A program made the translations under genes and the position numbers. Under the pieces are notes generated by a model. That model was given only the letters and a program-made list of their open reading frames with translations. It made no database searches and was not told where the DNA came from. Positions 21,841 through 33,517 of a DNA stretch of 64,000 bases are shown in pieces; position 1 is the first letter of the stretch; the number at the start of each line of letters is the position of its first letter. This DNA is from Albugo candida (taxonomy: Eukaryota; Oomycota; Peronosporomycetes; Albuginales): the NCBI GenBank assembly GCA_040437565.1, contig JBDOQK010000041.1:62001-126000 (forward strand), written 5' to 3'.

Positions 21841-23110
21841 AATGTGGAGTGAGCTATCGTCGAAAGTGTATTGAATAGTTGATGGTTGATCTTACCAAAT
21901 CATGATTTTCCGGTGGAATCAAAAGGTGGGATATGCACGCCTGAATTCAAGGATGTCCCATCTGTATAAAATGTAGTAGCCTGGTAAAACCATTAAAACA
22001 TGGACCGTATGCAACGTGTGTGGATAGCTTGGCTTTTTAGAAAACTCTCTCATCGACTAGGCAGAAAAGATATGAGCGAGATTAATTGGATTATGTGAAT
22101 TGCGGTTTCCACCTTCATCAATATTTACTCGATCTGATGCGGGACCACAAGTATCGCTGCACGACGTAGCCTTTCGTAAGTTATGGAGGAAAATTCGAAG
22201 AGTACGGTGCGAGGTACGATGTGGTGAGTGTACGCTGTCTATGCTATCCCTAAAATCTAGACGGTGAGACTGAAGCGTGAATATCGATACAGTCAAGTGA
22301 TAAAAAAAACGACATGCGTGCCACAATTGAATAGATACAATACGACTTTTTGTGACTTTGCTGCTAAAAGAGACAACGGATGCTGTTCGGAACTGGTAGA
22401 GTNNNNNNNNNNNNNNNNNNNNNNNNNNNNNNNNNNNNNNNNNNNNNNNNNNNNNNNNNNNNNNNNNNNNNNNNNNNNNNNNNNNNNNNNNNNNNNNNNN
22501 NNATCATGATTTTCCGGTGGAATCAAAAGGTGGGATATGCACGCCTGAATTCAAGGATGTCCCATCTGTATAAAATGTAGTAGCCTGGTAAAACCATTAA
22601 AACATGGACCGTATGCAACGTGTGTGGATAGCTTGGCTTTTTAGAAAACTCTCTCATCGACTAGGCAGAAAAGATATGAGCGAGATTAATTGGATTATGT
22701 GAATTGCGGTTTCCACCTTCATCAATATTTACTCGATCTGATGCGGGACCACAAGTATCGCTGCACGACGTAGCCTTTCGTAAGTTATGGAGGAAAATTC
22801 GAAGAGTACGGTGCGAGGTACGATGTGGTGAGTGTACGCTGTCTATGCTATCCCTAAAATCTAGACGGTGAGACTGAAGCGTGAATATCGATACAGTCAA
22901 GTGATAAAAAAAACGACATGCGTGCCACAATTGAATAGATACAATACGACTTTTTGTGACTTTGCTGCTAAAAGAGACAACGGATGCTGTTCGGAACTGG
23001 TAGAGTGAGAATTGCCCATATTCGCAATCAGTTATATGGAAATGGTTTGGCTAATTCTAAGACAGCATCGACTCGTCTAATTTCTCCAAGCCGGATAGCA
23101 TACAATTCCG
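21841..23110. repeat. Dispersed 0.6-kb repeat, copy A (doubled by the gap)
   Basis: Starts AATGTGGAGTGAGCT and runs through TCATGATTTTCCGGT, GGGATATGCACGCCTGA, TGGATAGCTTGG, TCGAAGAGTACGGT and AACTGGTAGAGTGAGA. The same order of blocks recurs at 36264-36890 with moderate divergence. Within copy A, 21899-22402 and 22503-23006 are an exact 504-bp overlap around a gap, so the true copy is about 660 bp. It has no coding potential that I can see. A short interspersed element, a solo terminal repeat or an old promoter duplication are all possible. Confidence 0.7.
22403..22502. other. Assembly gap with overlapping flanks
   Basis: 100 N inside dispersed repeat copy A. 21899-22402 equals 22503-23006 (504 bp). 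Confidence 0.95.
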
Positions 23111-23660
23111 CTTTTTTTGTAGATTGACTGAGCGAGTCCGTTATCCCTATACCAGAATTGTCATGCTAACATATTATATCAATGTGAGAGTCGAATAGAT
23201 GTTCGAGTAGTCGTTTGCTCTTCGACGCTGACACACTTAAACGGACCTCACTAGTTTGCATTGGCGACTAGCTATTTAGCTTTAGTAAGCTGGTTTGGGG
23301 ACTAATATACAACCATGCTTCATCTCTATCCTTGCGATAACTCGATCAGATTCTTACGCTTGATGGTTTGCTACCTGCCTCTCTCCGATTCAAAAGCAAT
23401 GGATAAGGAGCCATGTTGCGGGAAAGGCTCGTGCCTTCTGTTGAAATTTCGGACCTATAAGCATAGAGAACGAAGGCAACAGATTGGAGCAAGGTGCATT
23501 GCATCGACCAAATCAAAGTAAAAACAAATTTAGATCCCTCTTTTGTCAAGTGTGTCTATTTCTCAAGCTGCTTATAACACATGACAAAACGGGATGATAG
23601 ATTCACTCGTTTGTGCGTACATAATAAAAAAGGCCATCCGCATTGTAGCGGAGCTACTCT
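23111..23660. other. Gene-free stretch
   Basis: Between dispersed repeat copy A and the GC-richer retroelement region. No recognisable gene, RNA or repeat. Confidence 0.4.
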
Positions 23661-25076
23661 AGCTCCTTGCCAGAGGAAGGCTATCTGCTCAACGAGCAAT
23701 CTAGTTCTTTAAAAGAACTAGACTCATTCCCCCACCAGACTGACGTTGTCACAAAACGCCAATCGAATCATTTTCCCTCGAACAGGACGTTTTGCGTACG
23801 CTTAACCTCACGGTTGTACAAAGCATCAAACTCCATGGCGTCGCCATTCAACGAGCCTAAGGCTCCTTCTCTTACGGCGAGTCCGGTGAGGAGGTGGACT
23901 ACGGTAGCAGTGATACCAGTGTCCATGCGGAAGAAGTCGCGGTTCCCGACACACCCATACCGTAACCAAAGCCTCGCCCCGCACCAAATCCCTTCGTCGA
24001 ACATAGTGATTTCAACACGCCATCGGCGCTTATCACCAGCCCGCTCGATGATCAACAGATGTACGAAATCATGGCAGATGAAAGTACTCGCACAAGATCC
24101 AGGATCCTGCCATCTTTGCAGGCGAGACAAGGATATTATCCGCCACCTAGCACTGATAAAAGACTTAGACAAGTCGCAGACCAATCACCGGAACAATGGA
24201 TCCTAAAACCCGAGGTGACGACGCCTCACGAAGTGACGGTACGTCAAGCTGTACGTGAGCGATATCTGACGCCACAAGTCATACCCATGGATCAATACCT
24301 GGCAAGATTAAAGATTTCAGCACCGGGTGTCTCTGTAGCCTCATTGAGGACCGTTCCTATCGTACTTTACCCAGGGGAGTCGGAATTCGATAACGAAGAA
24401 GCTTTGAGCACTGGGTGCAGCGCGTGTGTCGATTGCACAGTATAGACTCTCTTCTAGCGAGTGGCGATGTAGCCGATGTACGTTTGGAACGCAAAGTGCG
24501 CTATGACTTTGCGAAGTTGAAGGCCAAAAGCCGATTGCGTTTCTTGTATCGACATTCCCACGTAATGATACCCGACGCTTCATTGCACACCAGTGCTTCG
24601 GCTGTGGCAGCCACGGGATCCAGTCATGATATGAAAGTGAGCCCTCCCACACCCGCACCGATTAGTGCGAAGCGTGACCTGTTACAGGTGGCCCTGCTCA
24701 CGGTGTTCGAAAATGTCCACGACATGGGGGCAATCGTGCCGCAGTGGAGTTTCAAATTTTCACGAGTTCTCAGAGTCAGGGTACCCCCGCCATTTCACCA
24801 AGCACTGGTTCTGTCCATTGCGACGACGTCGCTTTAGAATTCTCTCCACATGGAACTGTCGTTTTCCTTGCTTATCGATCAGAACAGGCGGAGATCGACA
24901 CATCGGGACCATCCCATGGTGATCTCTGCCAGACCATTGAAGAGTTGAAGCACGAGGTGCAACGCCTTCGCGAGCGTGTGGTACGCCTGGAATAGGTTGA
25001 GAACCGGGAACGAGCCCTGGAGCAGGGTCAATCTCGCTTGGAGGGGCAGCTGGATATCCTGTTGCGGATGCAGCAA
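23660..25076 (+). other. Plus-strand frames of unknown origin at the 3' side of the Gypsy fossil
   Basis: Frames at 24059-24445, 24415-24837 and 24744-24995 run opposite to the neighbouring Ty3/Gypsy pol. They show a basic/serine-rich start, a coiled-coil-like segment (ELKHEVQRLRERVVRLE) and proline-rich sequence. Base composition is GC-richer than surrounding host genes and matches the element. The last frame overlaps the pol C-terminal region antisense. It could be an accessory antisense frame of the element, part of another element, or chance. No family recognised. Confidence 0.3.
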
Positions 25077-28000
25077 TACGTGGCACGGCCACCTCCTTTG
25101 GCGCCAGCGCCTCTAGATTCACATGGGAAGGATCCCGATAAAGCTTGAGAAAGCCAACGTAAAACACGAGATGTGTGCGCAATTTTCGCGGAAGGTTAAG
25201 GGTGAAAGCAAGTCCCTTCTTCGCCATGACCGTGAATGGCCTAATGAAGCGTGGCCGCTTTTTGTCTTGAAGAGAGCGGACATTTGTAGGTAGGTTTTTA
25301 GTACTGAGTAATACCTGGTCTCCGACCGCATAACTTTCAAGACAACCTCTGATTTTAGCATCAGCTTGTTCTTTTTGTCGGTCTTGGCTTTCAGCCATTG
25401 CGCCACGCACATGTCGTAAGACATTCAATCGCGTTGCGAGAAACTCGTGAACCTATTTTTTAACAGTAGCAGGGCTGACATCAGCAACCCAATCGGCCAT
25501 CACTCCCCCTTCAAGCCCTGAACCACCTAGTGATAGCGTTAACGGGACGCGAGAGTGGGTAAGCCCGTTTACGTAGAACGGATTATAGCCGGTAGAGGCA
25601 TGAACAGAGTTGTTTAACGCAAACTTAACAACAGAGAGCATGGAGCCCAACGCTTAAGTGTTTCAGCGCAAATGCTGCGTAAGATATCACCAATAACGCT
25701 ATTTACTCGCTCAGTTGACCATCGGTCTGCGGATGATCCGCAGTAGACATATCCAAGCGGGTGCCATGAAGATGGACTTCCAAAACTTCCCAGAGAAGCG
25801 AGGATCTCTATCATTGATTATTGCCACAGGCAAACCGTGTTGACGGAACATTCGATCGATAAATAGCGTAGCGGTACCTGCATTATCGATAGAGTCCGGC
25901 GCAGCCACGAAATGAGCCATCTTGCTCAAACGTTCAACAAAGACCACGATACCCGTATTGCTTTCCGAATCTTTCGGTAGGCCAAACATAAAATCCATAC
26001 GAATGGACTCCCAACACCTTGTGGGTACTGGTAAACTAGCTAGCGGCGCAGCCGCATGCGCTGAAGGTTTAACCCGTTGACACATTTCACATGTACGTAC
26101 GTACTTACCCATTTATACAGGTTGGGCCACCAATAGTATTGACTCAATGAGCTATAGGTCTTCTCACGACCGATATGACCACTCAACGCAGTATCATGTG
26201 CCTCATAGAGGATTCGATACTTCAACTCCTCATCATGAGGGACAACGATGCGAGGACTATCCTCCACATCCATGCAGTAACAGAACAGGCCTTGATCTGT
26301 GGAATATCGATGTAGCCTCGCACGTAACCGTGCCGACAATTCTATGTCTGAGTCTTTAAACTCCTATCTTCCAAGTGCACGTAGCAATGCTACACACCGT
26401 TTATCTTTGGCATAAGCCCCACGGATTAAGTCATTGATTGAAGACGACAGTGTCGTAACATGAGAAAGCTCAAAATCAGGCTTGCGAGACAACGCATCGG
26501 CCAAAGCATTTTGCTTAACCGGCTTATGCTTCACCTCGAAGTTTTATTAGGCAAAGAATGAAAGCCAACGAGCCATTCTCTGAGAGAGATGAGGCGACTG
26601 AGTCACAGTGTGTAATGACGCATGATCCGAGTAAATCACAAAAAGTCTAGAACCTAGCAGATGAACTTTGAATTTGACCAGAGCATACTTCATTGCAAGT
26701 AACTCTTTGTCATGAACTGGGTAGTTCCTCTCTGCAGCCTTGACCTAGCGTGATTCATACGCGACAACACGCTCATGACCATCGGTATCTACTTGGAGTA
26801 GAGCACAACCGATGGAAAAGTCAGATGCATCACAGACAACACTGAATGGCCGCTCAGGGTCTGGAAACGCCAACAGTGGGGCCTGAAGGAGACTCTCCTT
26901 AACTGCTTCAAAAGCAGCGTTCTGTGTGCTAGTGCAGCACCATTCCACATCCTTTTTAAGGAGATCAGACAACTGCCAAGCCATATCAGCGTAATTCTCG
27001 CTGTAATTATGCAAGTAGTTGGCGAGCCCAAACCACTTCCGCAAATCCTTTTGGTTCTTAGGAACCGGCCAATCGACTACGGCTTTCACCTTCCCGGGGT
27101 CCGCTTTAAGGCCTCGCTTCCCGATGAAGCACCCTAAGAAGAGAATCTCTTCCGCACCAAAGATGCATTTCGAGGCGTTGGCATACAACTTGTTCGTGCG
27201 CATGCACCCGAGCACAGCTCGTAAATGGCCCACATCAGACTGACCGTTCATGGCACGACTATGGAAAAAGATGTCATCAAATATGTTTGTGCGTAACCTC
27301 GATGAGGTCTGAACAGCTGCGTCACCAGACGATTGAACGTAGCCTGAGCATTGGATAGCCTTTGAGGCATCACAAGCCACTCCCATAGCATACCACTTGG
27401 AGTACTAACTGCGGTGAGTGGTATATCAACAGCTCGCATGAGCAATTGGTAATAACTATCGACTAAGTCAAGTGCACTGAACATGGTACAACCTACCATA
27501 GCGTTCTGAAGCACATCCTTACTATGAATTGGCGTCTAAGCCGGAATGGTGGCTGCATTCAGCTTATTATAAGCTCGGATAATACGCCACTTTCCATTGG
27601 GCTTTCTGACACAAAGTGTTGGCGTGAAATTAGGAGATTTACTCTCACGCACCATTCCAGCCGCGTGCTTTGCACGAAAGAACTCGTCAATGAAGTCACA
27701 CTGTTCCTTGGGTAAAAGACACTGCCGTGTAACGCAGTATTTAGTTCCCGGAACCAAGTCAATTGCATGACGAGCACCTCTATCAGGAGGTAAGACGGAC
27801 GGAGGATTCTGACATACCACGTCTTAAAATTTCTTATCCAAAGGATAGTACGGATCCATAGGATATTTCAGGATCGCTTATCCACTACGGGCAGTAAGTG
27901 CTAACTTCGTGAACTCAAGAACGGATTCGCCCATTAGAGAGGATGAGTTCAAGTCAACATCGGGTCGAATGACCACTACTTCGGATAATTCACCAGCCTT

Positions 28001-28606
28001 TAAGGCATTTCCGAACTCAAAATGCTACATTTCATCTAGCTCTAACAGTGCGTTCAACGATGGGAGAGCCATAAGGCCGACTTGACCATCAACTGGGCCA
28101 GTCGCTCCATTCACAATTGTGAAAAGCTGTTCGCTGGCATCACTATGTGACATAACAGTCGCTTTGCGTCTCGCAACCGCCATCTGGCGCCGTTGCCGTC
28201 TCTCTTTGGAGACCATACACCTCATCGAGGTTGAAAAATCCTTGTTCCCAGGGGCAGTTTGTTTTGCAACCTTACTTTGCTCTATACGAGAGCCGATGTC
28301 CCGACCGACATCCATGAAGAGTCAGATAACTCAAGCTCATCATCCAGTGAACGTTTACGTGTCACTCCACGTGCATCAACCGGGCATAACCCTAGATGCC
28401 TTGGCTTCTCGCCAACAATGTCATTACCGACATCCAGTGTGGTGCCATCTCGGCCGACCTCACTCTGTGTAATTTTACGTGCCACTCCGCGCACATCCAT
28501 AGAGCTCAGCTCGAGATGTCTTGGAACTAGGTTCGCAATGCTATCAGCATTCAGTGACTCATTATCGCAATTATCTTCACTCAACGGAGTACGTGCCGTA
28601 TCGCTA
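24740..28606 (-). mobile_element. Broken Ty3/Gypsy retrotransposon (chromovirus type), pol region
   Basis: Fossil LTR retroelement on the minus strand. Parts in order from the right: protease-side region (about 27.8-28.6 kb), reverse transcriptase (about 26.9-27.8 kb), RNase H (about 26.35-26.95 kb), integrase (about 25.45-26.35 kb), then a linker and a chromodomain at the C-terminal end of integrase (about 24.74-24.86 kb). This order and the terminal chromodomain define the chromovirus branch. It is broken at several points and does not look whole. No gag region or paired LTRs could be placed; the upstream end runs into a gap. Protein motifs remain easy to read, which suggests a fairly recent insertion, but without LTRs I cannot date it. 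Confidence 0.88.
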
Positions 28607-28706
28607 NNNNNNNNNNNNNNNNNNNNNNNNNNNNNNNNNNNNNNNNNNNNNNNNNNNNNNNNNNNNNNNNNNNNNNNNNNNNNNNNNNNNNNNNNNNNNN
28701 NNNNNN
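28607..28706. other. Assembly gap
   Basis: 100 N at the upstream end of the Gypsy fossil. No shared sequence between its flanks, so real sequence may be missing here. Confidence 0.9.
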
Positions 28707-28920
28707 AAACCATATTTATTCAACGTTTGGTATATAATCCATATTTTTTTAACTCTTGGTATAAAATCCACATTGTTTTAACGTTTGGTATAAAAACCAT
28801 ATTTTTTGAAGTTTTGTTAAATAATCTATATTTTAACTTTTGATATAAATACCATATTTCTGAAACTTTTGGTATATAAGCCATATTTTTTGAAAAAAGT
28901 GGTATAAAATCCCCATATTC
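28707..28920. repeat. AT-rich minisatellite, unit about 35 bp
   Basis: About six degenerate units built on TTTTGGTATAAAATCCATATTTT (seen as TTTGGTATA, then AANCCATATTTTTT). The array abuts a gap, so its full length is unknown. It lies at the upstream side of the Gypsy fossil and could belong to its leader or be an independent tandem repeat. Confidence 0.75.
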
Positions 28921-30080
28921 TCTTAGAAGAGTACCTTACGCTAAACGTACCTAACCTAGGTAACATTGTCCGGTGGCTGACACGCGTCAGCTCCTAAAGC
29001 GAATAACCCTAAGCGTCTCAAATGTGTACCACACTGCATGACGGTTACTAACCGACGTATAAACCCGTTACACGCATTATACTAATCAATAGAATTCGAG
29101 ATTCATCAAGTCAACGACGACTTCGGTGAATATCATCATGAGAAATATCGATTATGATCGTGTTGAATTGCTTCACTCTTCTATAAATCACCACATGTAT
29201 CTCCTAATGTCACGGTCGTCATGGTGAAAATGAGTAGAGTCAGGCCACATTTCCACCCAATGAAGGTTTTTGTAGGCATTATATCTAGCGTGGATGGTGG
29301 CCTAGGATGCTCGACACATTGCCAATATTAGTGTGTCTAGTCCATTCTGAAAGCTTGCAAGAAGGCACGGTAAATAAAACGGAATGCAAGCATTTGAGCG
29401 CTATGGTCAAAAACGGCAAAGAAAGATGTCTATCTTTCCAGGGGATGTTCTTGCAGAAAAATATGTCGGTATCGGATTTTTGCAGCAACATCTCACTNNN
29501 NNNNNNNNNNNNNNNNNNNNNNNNNNNNNNNNNNNNNNNNNNNNNNNNNNNNNNNNNNNNNNNNNNNNNNNNNNNNNNNNNNNNNNNNNNNNNNNNNATC
29601 TTTCCAGGGGATGTTCTTGCAGAAAAATATGTCGGTATCGGATTTTTGCAGCAACATCTCACTTGGGTATTGCTGTGATTACTTTGTTGGATAATGGAAA
29701 AGTAAGGTGCTTATTTTTCGATTGGTCTCATTGGCTTTAGATATTGATGGATACAAGCCTGAATCGGCTTTCACTTGGATTTAAGGGACCAACATTCGTA
29801 TTGAATAAAGAAAACAGAGTGTAATAAGGCTCTCTATGAGATTGACTCCATCTCAGCTTTTGCTAATGACCCCAGCAACGTTCCTTGCATTATTGTAGGC
29901 ACTTGCTAAGAAAGAATGTGCAGGTGAAGAACGATCAATCAGATATCATAAGCAGCAGAGCCCCGCAGATAGGAGAAGTGATTTTGCTCTCAATCAGAAT
30001 CGCCTAAAACAAATTGTCTCATTATCCTTTATCTAATGACCTGGGTAGTATCAAGAACCTTCCCATTTTTCCTTTTAGAC
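28921..30080. other. Gene-poor stretch with a gap
   Basis: No gene that I can support. Short frames around 29307-29740 are the same sequence repeated around the gap at 29498-29597 and have no family features. Confidence 0.4.
29498..29597. other. Assembly gap with overlapping flanks
   Basis: 100 N. 29432-29497 recurs as 29598-29663 (66 bp). Confidence 0.95.
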
Positions 30081-30084
30081 GAGA

Positions 30085-30269
30085 TTGAGAGGTCGAAGTC
30101 TGACGTAACATTGTATCATAGGCTTCTTCATTTTCGTTGACAGCTTTCTTTTTGCCAGTATCTTCTTTGCTTGTTGGTCATATCCGCAGCGGGTGATTCT
30201 TTGTTAGGATCGGGGTGTCCGATGGTGCCGACATTGACGTTGTGTTTGACGCGCTCGAACTTTGGCTTC
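30085..30269 (-). pseudogene. EF-Tu N-terminal relic
   Basis: From ATG at 30267-30269 the frame reads [18 protein letters not shown], which matches the start of bacterial/mitochondrial EF-Tu ([27 protein letters not shown]). The P-loop is destroyed: HVDHGKTT reads HPDPNKES. A later frame keeps KILAK, the next conserved block. Only the first 50-60 residues remain and no downstream G-domain is visible, so this is a truncated fossil of a nuclear gene for the organellar factor, not a working copy. Confidence 0.7.
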
Positions 30270-31302
30270 ATGTTGTAAGAAAACAGTAAATTGAAAAATG
30301 CTCCATTGCACAGCAATCATACGCCCTGTAGAGTAATTCATCAATAAATACTCCTCTGCAAAGTGGACCCATTTGAGAAAAATGCTGCTGGTTAGGCACA
30401 TGGTTCAACATGTACCCATTTGAGTAAAAAGCTGCGATTGGGTCACATGATTGGTTGATATTCTATGAAGCACTTTTCCATGTAAAAAAGCATTTAGAAC
30501 GCTTCCAAACCCTTGTCAGAGTGGATGATTTCTACGTCTTCCAAGGCTACTGTTCTTCGGAGAAGATTGTGACATCGCTGCAAATAATATTCTACTTGAT
30601 ACAATGAAGAATAAACTTGCAGCCTGTTTATAATTGATCAGCTTGTGCGTACTCCGTAGATAAGAATTCAGGAATGCTTCTAGTGGAGATGATATATTCG
30701 ACCCACTTGTCCATCCACGTCCTTGTTCTCTGCGCATATATGGTGTCGATTCTACAGATATTGTTACGCATAGCGTGTATGTTTCCTGGTCAAAAGCTGA
30801 GAAGTCGAGGCCATAGCAATTTTGAGCACCAAGTCTCAAGGATCGTACGATCCACACAGCTGCTTGTACATCGAATGGAACTTTTCTGGAGGTGCTCATT
30901 TGTCGCCACGCAATGGTGTGGAAGCGTGCGACATTTGGTATTATGGCAGAGTTTGCAGAGAGCGCGGATAGTGTATTGACATAACTATGGAGATGGTGCG
31001 TGGCTCGTCGAAGCAACCAGCAGTGTTGAAGTGTTGCCAACAGACGGGAAGTCTGCGAGCATACTGAAGACTGCCGCGATTCCGACACAGCAAGCATGTT
31101 TATCTTGCGAGAGAAGTCTCTTGAGCCCCAGTTAGTCGACCTCCCGATCTAGTCCGACAAGCTCTACAGTCAAGACATGGGTCAAAAGTGTGAGCGATGC
31201 GATAAAGTTCCGACAGAAGCAGGATTGTGTTTTGTTTGCGGACAATATCTTTGCTGCGGTGATTCGTGCTGTGAGACCCCGTGCATGCTTGATGGTCCTC
31301 CT

Positions 31303-31402
31303 NNNNNNNNNNNNNNNNNNNNNNNNNNNNNNNNNNNNNNNNNNNNNNNNNNNNNNNNNNNNNNNNNNNNNNNNNNNNNNNNNNNNNNNNNNNNNNNNNN
31401 NN
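31303..31402. other. Assembly gap with overlapping flanks
   Basis: 100 N. 30323-31302 equals 31403-32382 (980 bp), the longest overlap in the window. It doubles all features in between. Confidence 0.95.
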
Positions 31403-32179
31403 GCCCTGTAGAGTAATTCATCAATAAATACTCCTCTGCAAAGTGGACCCATTTGAGAAAAATGCTGCTGGTTAGGCACATGGTTCAACATGTACCCATT
31501 TGAGTAAAAAGCTGCGATTGGGTCACATGATTGGTTGATATTCTATGAAGCACTTTTCCATGTAAAAAAGCATTTAGAACGCTTCCAAACCCTTGTCAGA
31601 GTGGATGATTTCTACGTCTTCCAAGGCTACTGTTCTTCGGAGAAGATTGTGACATCGCTGCAAATAATATTCTACTTGATACAATGAAGAATAAACTTGC
31701 AGCCTGTTTATAATTGATCAGCTTGTGCGTACTCCGTAGATAAGAATTCAGGAATGCTTCTAGTGGAGATGATATATTCGACCCACTTGTCCATCCACGT
31801 CCTTGTTCTCTGCGCATATATGGTGTCGATTCTACAGATATTGTTACGCATAGCGTGTATGTTTCCTGGTCAAAAGCTGAGAAGTCGAGGCCATAGCAAT
31901 TTTGAGCACCAAGTCTCAAGGATCGTACGATCCACACAGCTGCTTGTACATCGAATGGAACTTTTCTGGAGGTGCTCATTTGTCGCCACGCAATGGTGTG
32001 GAAGCGTGCGACATTTGGTATTATGGCAGAGTTTGCAGAGAGCGCGGATAGTGTATTGACATAACTATGGAGATGGTGCGTGGCTCGTCGAAGCAACCAG
32101 CAGTGTTGAAGTGTTGCCAACAGACGGGAAGTCTGCGAGCATACTGAAGACTGCCGCGATTCCGACACAGCAAGCATGT

Positions 32180-32694
32180 TTATCTTGCGAGAGAAGTCTC
32201 TTGAGCCCCAGTTAGTCGACCTCCCGATCTAGTCCGACAAGCTCTACAGTCAAGACATGGGTCAAAAGTGTGAGCGATGCGATAAAGTTCCGACAGAAGC
32301 AGGATTGTGTTTTGTTTGCGGACAATATCTTTGCTGCGGTGATTCGTGCTGTGAGACCCCGTGCATGCTTGATGGTCCTCCTGTTGGCGAATGTACAAGA
32401 CATGCAGCTGAATGTGGAGACGGTGTTGAAATCGTGCTTTTACTGGACTTATGTCGTGTTGTTATTATACCAGGAAGTATGGCAGCGTACTTTTCAAGCC
32501 CTTATGTCGATGCACATAATGTAGAAGATATAGGCCTACAGTGTGATCGTCCATTACGTCTTGATGTGGCGAGGTACCAGCATTTGAAAAGCTTAAGAAT
32601 CAATCATCGTATCTTTCTGAAGTGTCCCGTCAACGATACTTGTTTGATCTCCCGTATGCGATCAATCTCTCGTATTTGTAAGATTTTGATATAA
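32180..32694 (+). pseudogene. C-terminal fragment of a UBR-type E3 ubiquitin ligase
   Basis: Reads EPQLVDLP, then a stop codon, then SDKLYSQDMGQKCERCDKV, EAGLCFVCGQYLCC, a GECTRHAAECGDGV block, SSPYVDAHNVED, RPLRLDVARYQHLKSL. This matches the conserved C-terminal cap domain of UBR1/UBR2-type N-recognins (LxxLPxxYxxLY, CxxC, ALCLxCGxxLCxxxxCC, GExTxHAxxCG, SPYVDxxGExD, RPLxLxxxRY). The in-frame TAG at about 32231 and the lack of a recognisable UBR box or RING upstream point to a relic; a sequencing error plus unrecognised exons is the alternative. Part of this text is repeated before the gap at 31.1-31.3 kb. The long minus-strand frame at 31596-32177 shows no family match. Confidence 0.65.
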
Positions 32695-32785
32695 CAAAAA
32701 TGAAATTCGTCAGACATTTTGTGTGACGAATTGCGATTGTCGCCTTTGTAAGATGCTACTGACAGCACAAAAGCAAGAAAAGCTT

Positions 32786-33517
32786 TCACTCTGTTACGAT
32801 ATGATTGTTCCCTTTACAAGTGGCCAGAAGCGACAAGTAAGAGGGCAATTGGTTGTCGTTGTACTGTTCTTCCTGAAAATAAACGCGCAATAAACGACAA
32901 AAACCGCGAACTCGGATATGCGTGGTAGCGATATGCTCAGTGCCAAATGCTTGCATCGATAATTCTTTAAGATCCATGCACAAATATCGCCATCCTGTCT
33001 TGAAGCCAAATAAAAAAGGAATTTGGCATTTACTTTGATCCGCATCTACTTTGGCCAGGCTGCGAGCATTTGTTACGTTCATAACTTTGTATTCCCGTCC
33101 AGACACGAGTATGGTGACGTCAATTTCAACATACTGCTTCAAATTTTTTATAAAAAGAACGAGATAACGTAAAACGGAATTAACAGAGAATACTAAACCT
33201 TCTTTGTGGCCTTGTATCTGAACAACTTGTACGTTCACATCTTCGTCTTCCAGAATTGAGATTTGATTTTCGTTGCGCAGCAGCTCGTCTCGAAGCTGCC
33301 TCTTCCTGATATCGGGGTGTTGTTGTGGCGGAAGAATAAAATACTTTGTATCAGCGGCTTCTGAGCTTTTCGGGTGTTGTTCCTGGAAGACTCGTATGCC
33401 AGGAAGAACGCTCTCAACAACAACGCCGCTCGATTCGAAGACTACTTCATCAATTCGAAGTGTCGAAATTTTCCCAACCACTGCATGTTCCTCACCTGCC
33501 AAAGTGTCGTGTGGCAT
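32786..33517 (-). CDS. CFAP20-domain protein
   Basis: Single exon, 243 aa, ATG at 33515-33517. The C-terminal two-thirds matches the CFAP20 (BUG22) fold: LFIKNLKQYVEIDVTIL (compare MIIKNLKKYFTFEVQVL in CFAP20), KCQIPFLFGFKTGWRYL, DLKELSMQAFGTEHI (compare NLSDFTRRAYGTNYI), and CRLLRVYFQEEQYNDNQLP (compare CRIRRVYFSDRLYSEDELP). CFAP20 is an inner-junction protein of ciliary doublet microtubules. This copy is diverged, with a non-standard N-terminus (about residues 1-90), so it is a family member rather than the CFAP20 ortholog; the WDR90/POC16 or CFAP20DC branches are options. A partial duplicate of its 5' half lies at 33906-34190 because of the gap. Confidence 0.8.
   Translation of the reverse strand: MPHDTLAGEEHAVVGKISTLRIDEVVFESSGVVVESVLPGIRVFQEQHPKSSEAADTKYFILPPQQHPDIRKRQLRDELLRNENQISILEDEDVNVQVVQIQGHKEGLVFSVNSVLRYLVLFIKNLKQYVEIDVTILVSGREYKVMNVTNARSLAKVDADQSKCQIPFLFGFKTGWRYLCMDLKELSMQAFGTEHIATTHIRVRGFCRLLRVYFQEEQYNDNQLPSYLSLLATCKGNNHIVTE

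Noticed and set aside
30516-32177. Two identical 193-codon minus-strand frames that look like tandem paralogs
   Set aside because: They lie in the exact 980-bp overlap around the gap at 31303-31402, so there is one locus, and the frame shows no family features.
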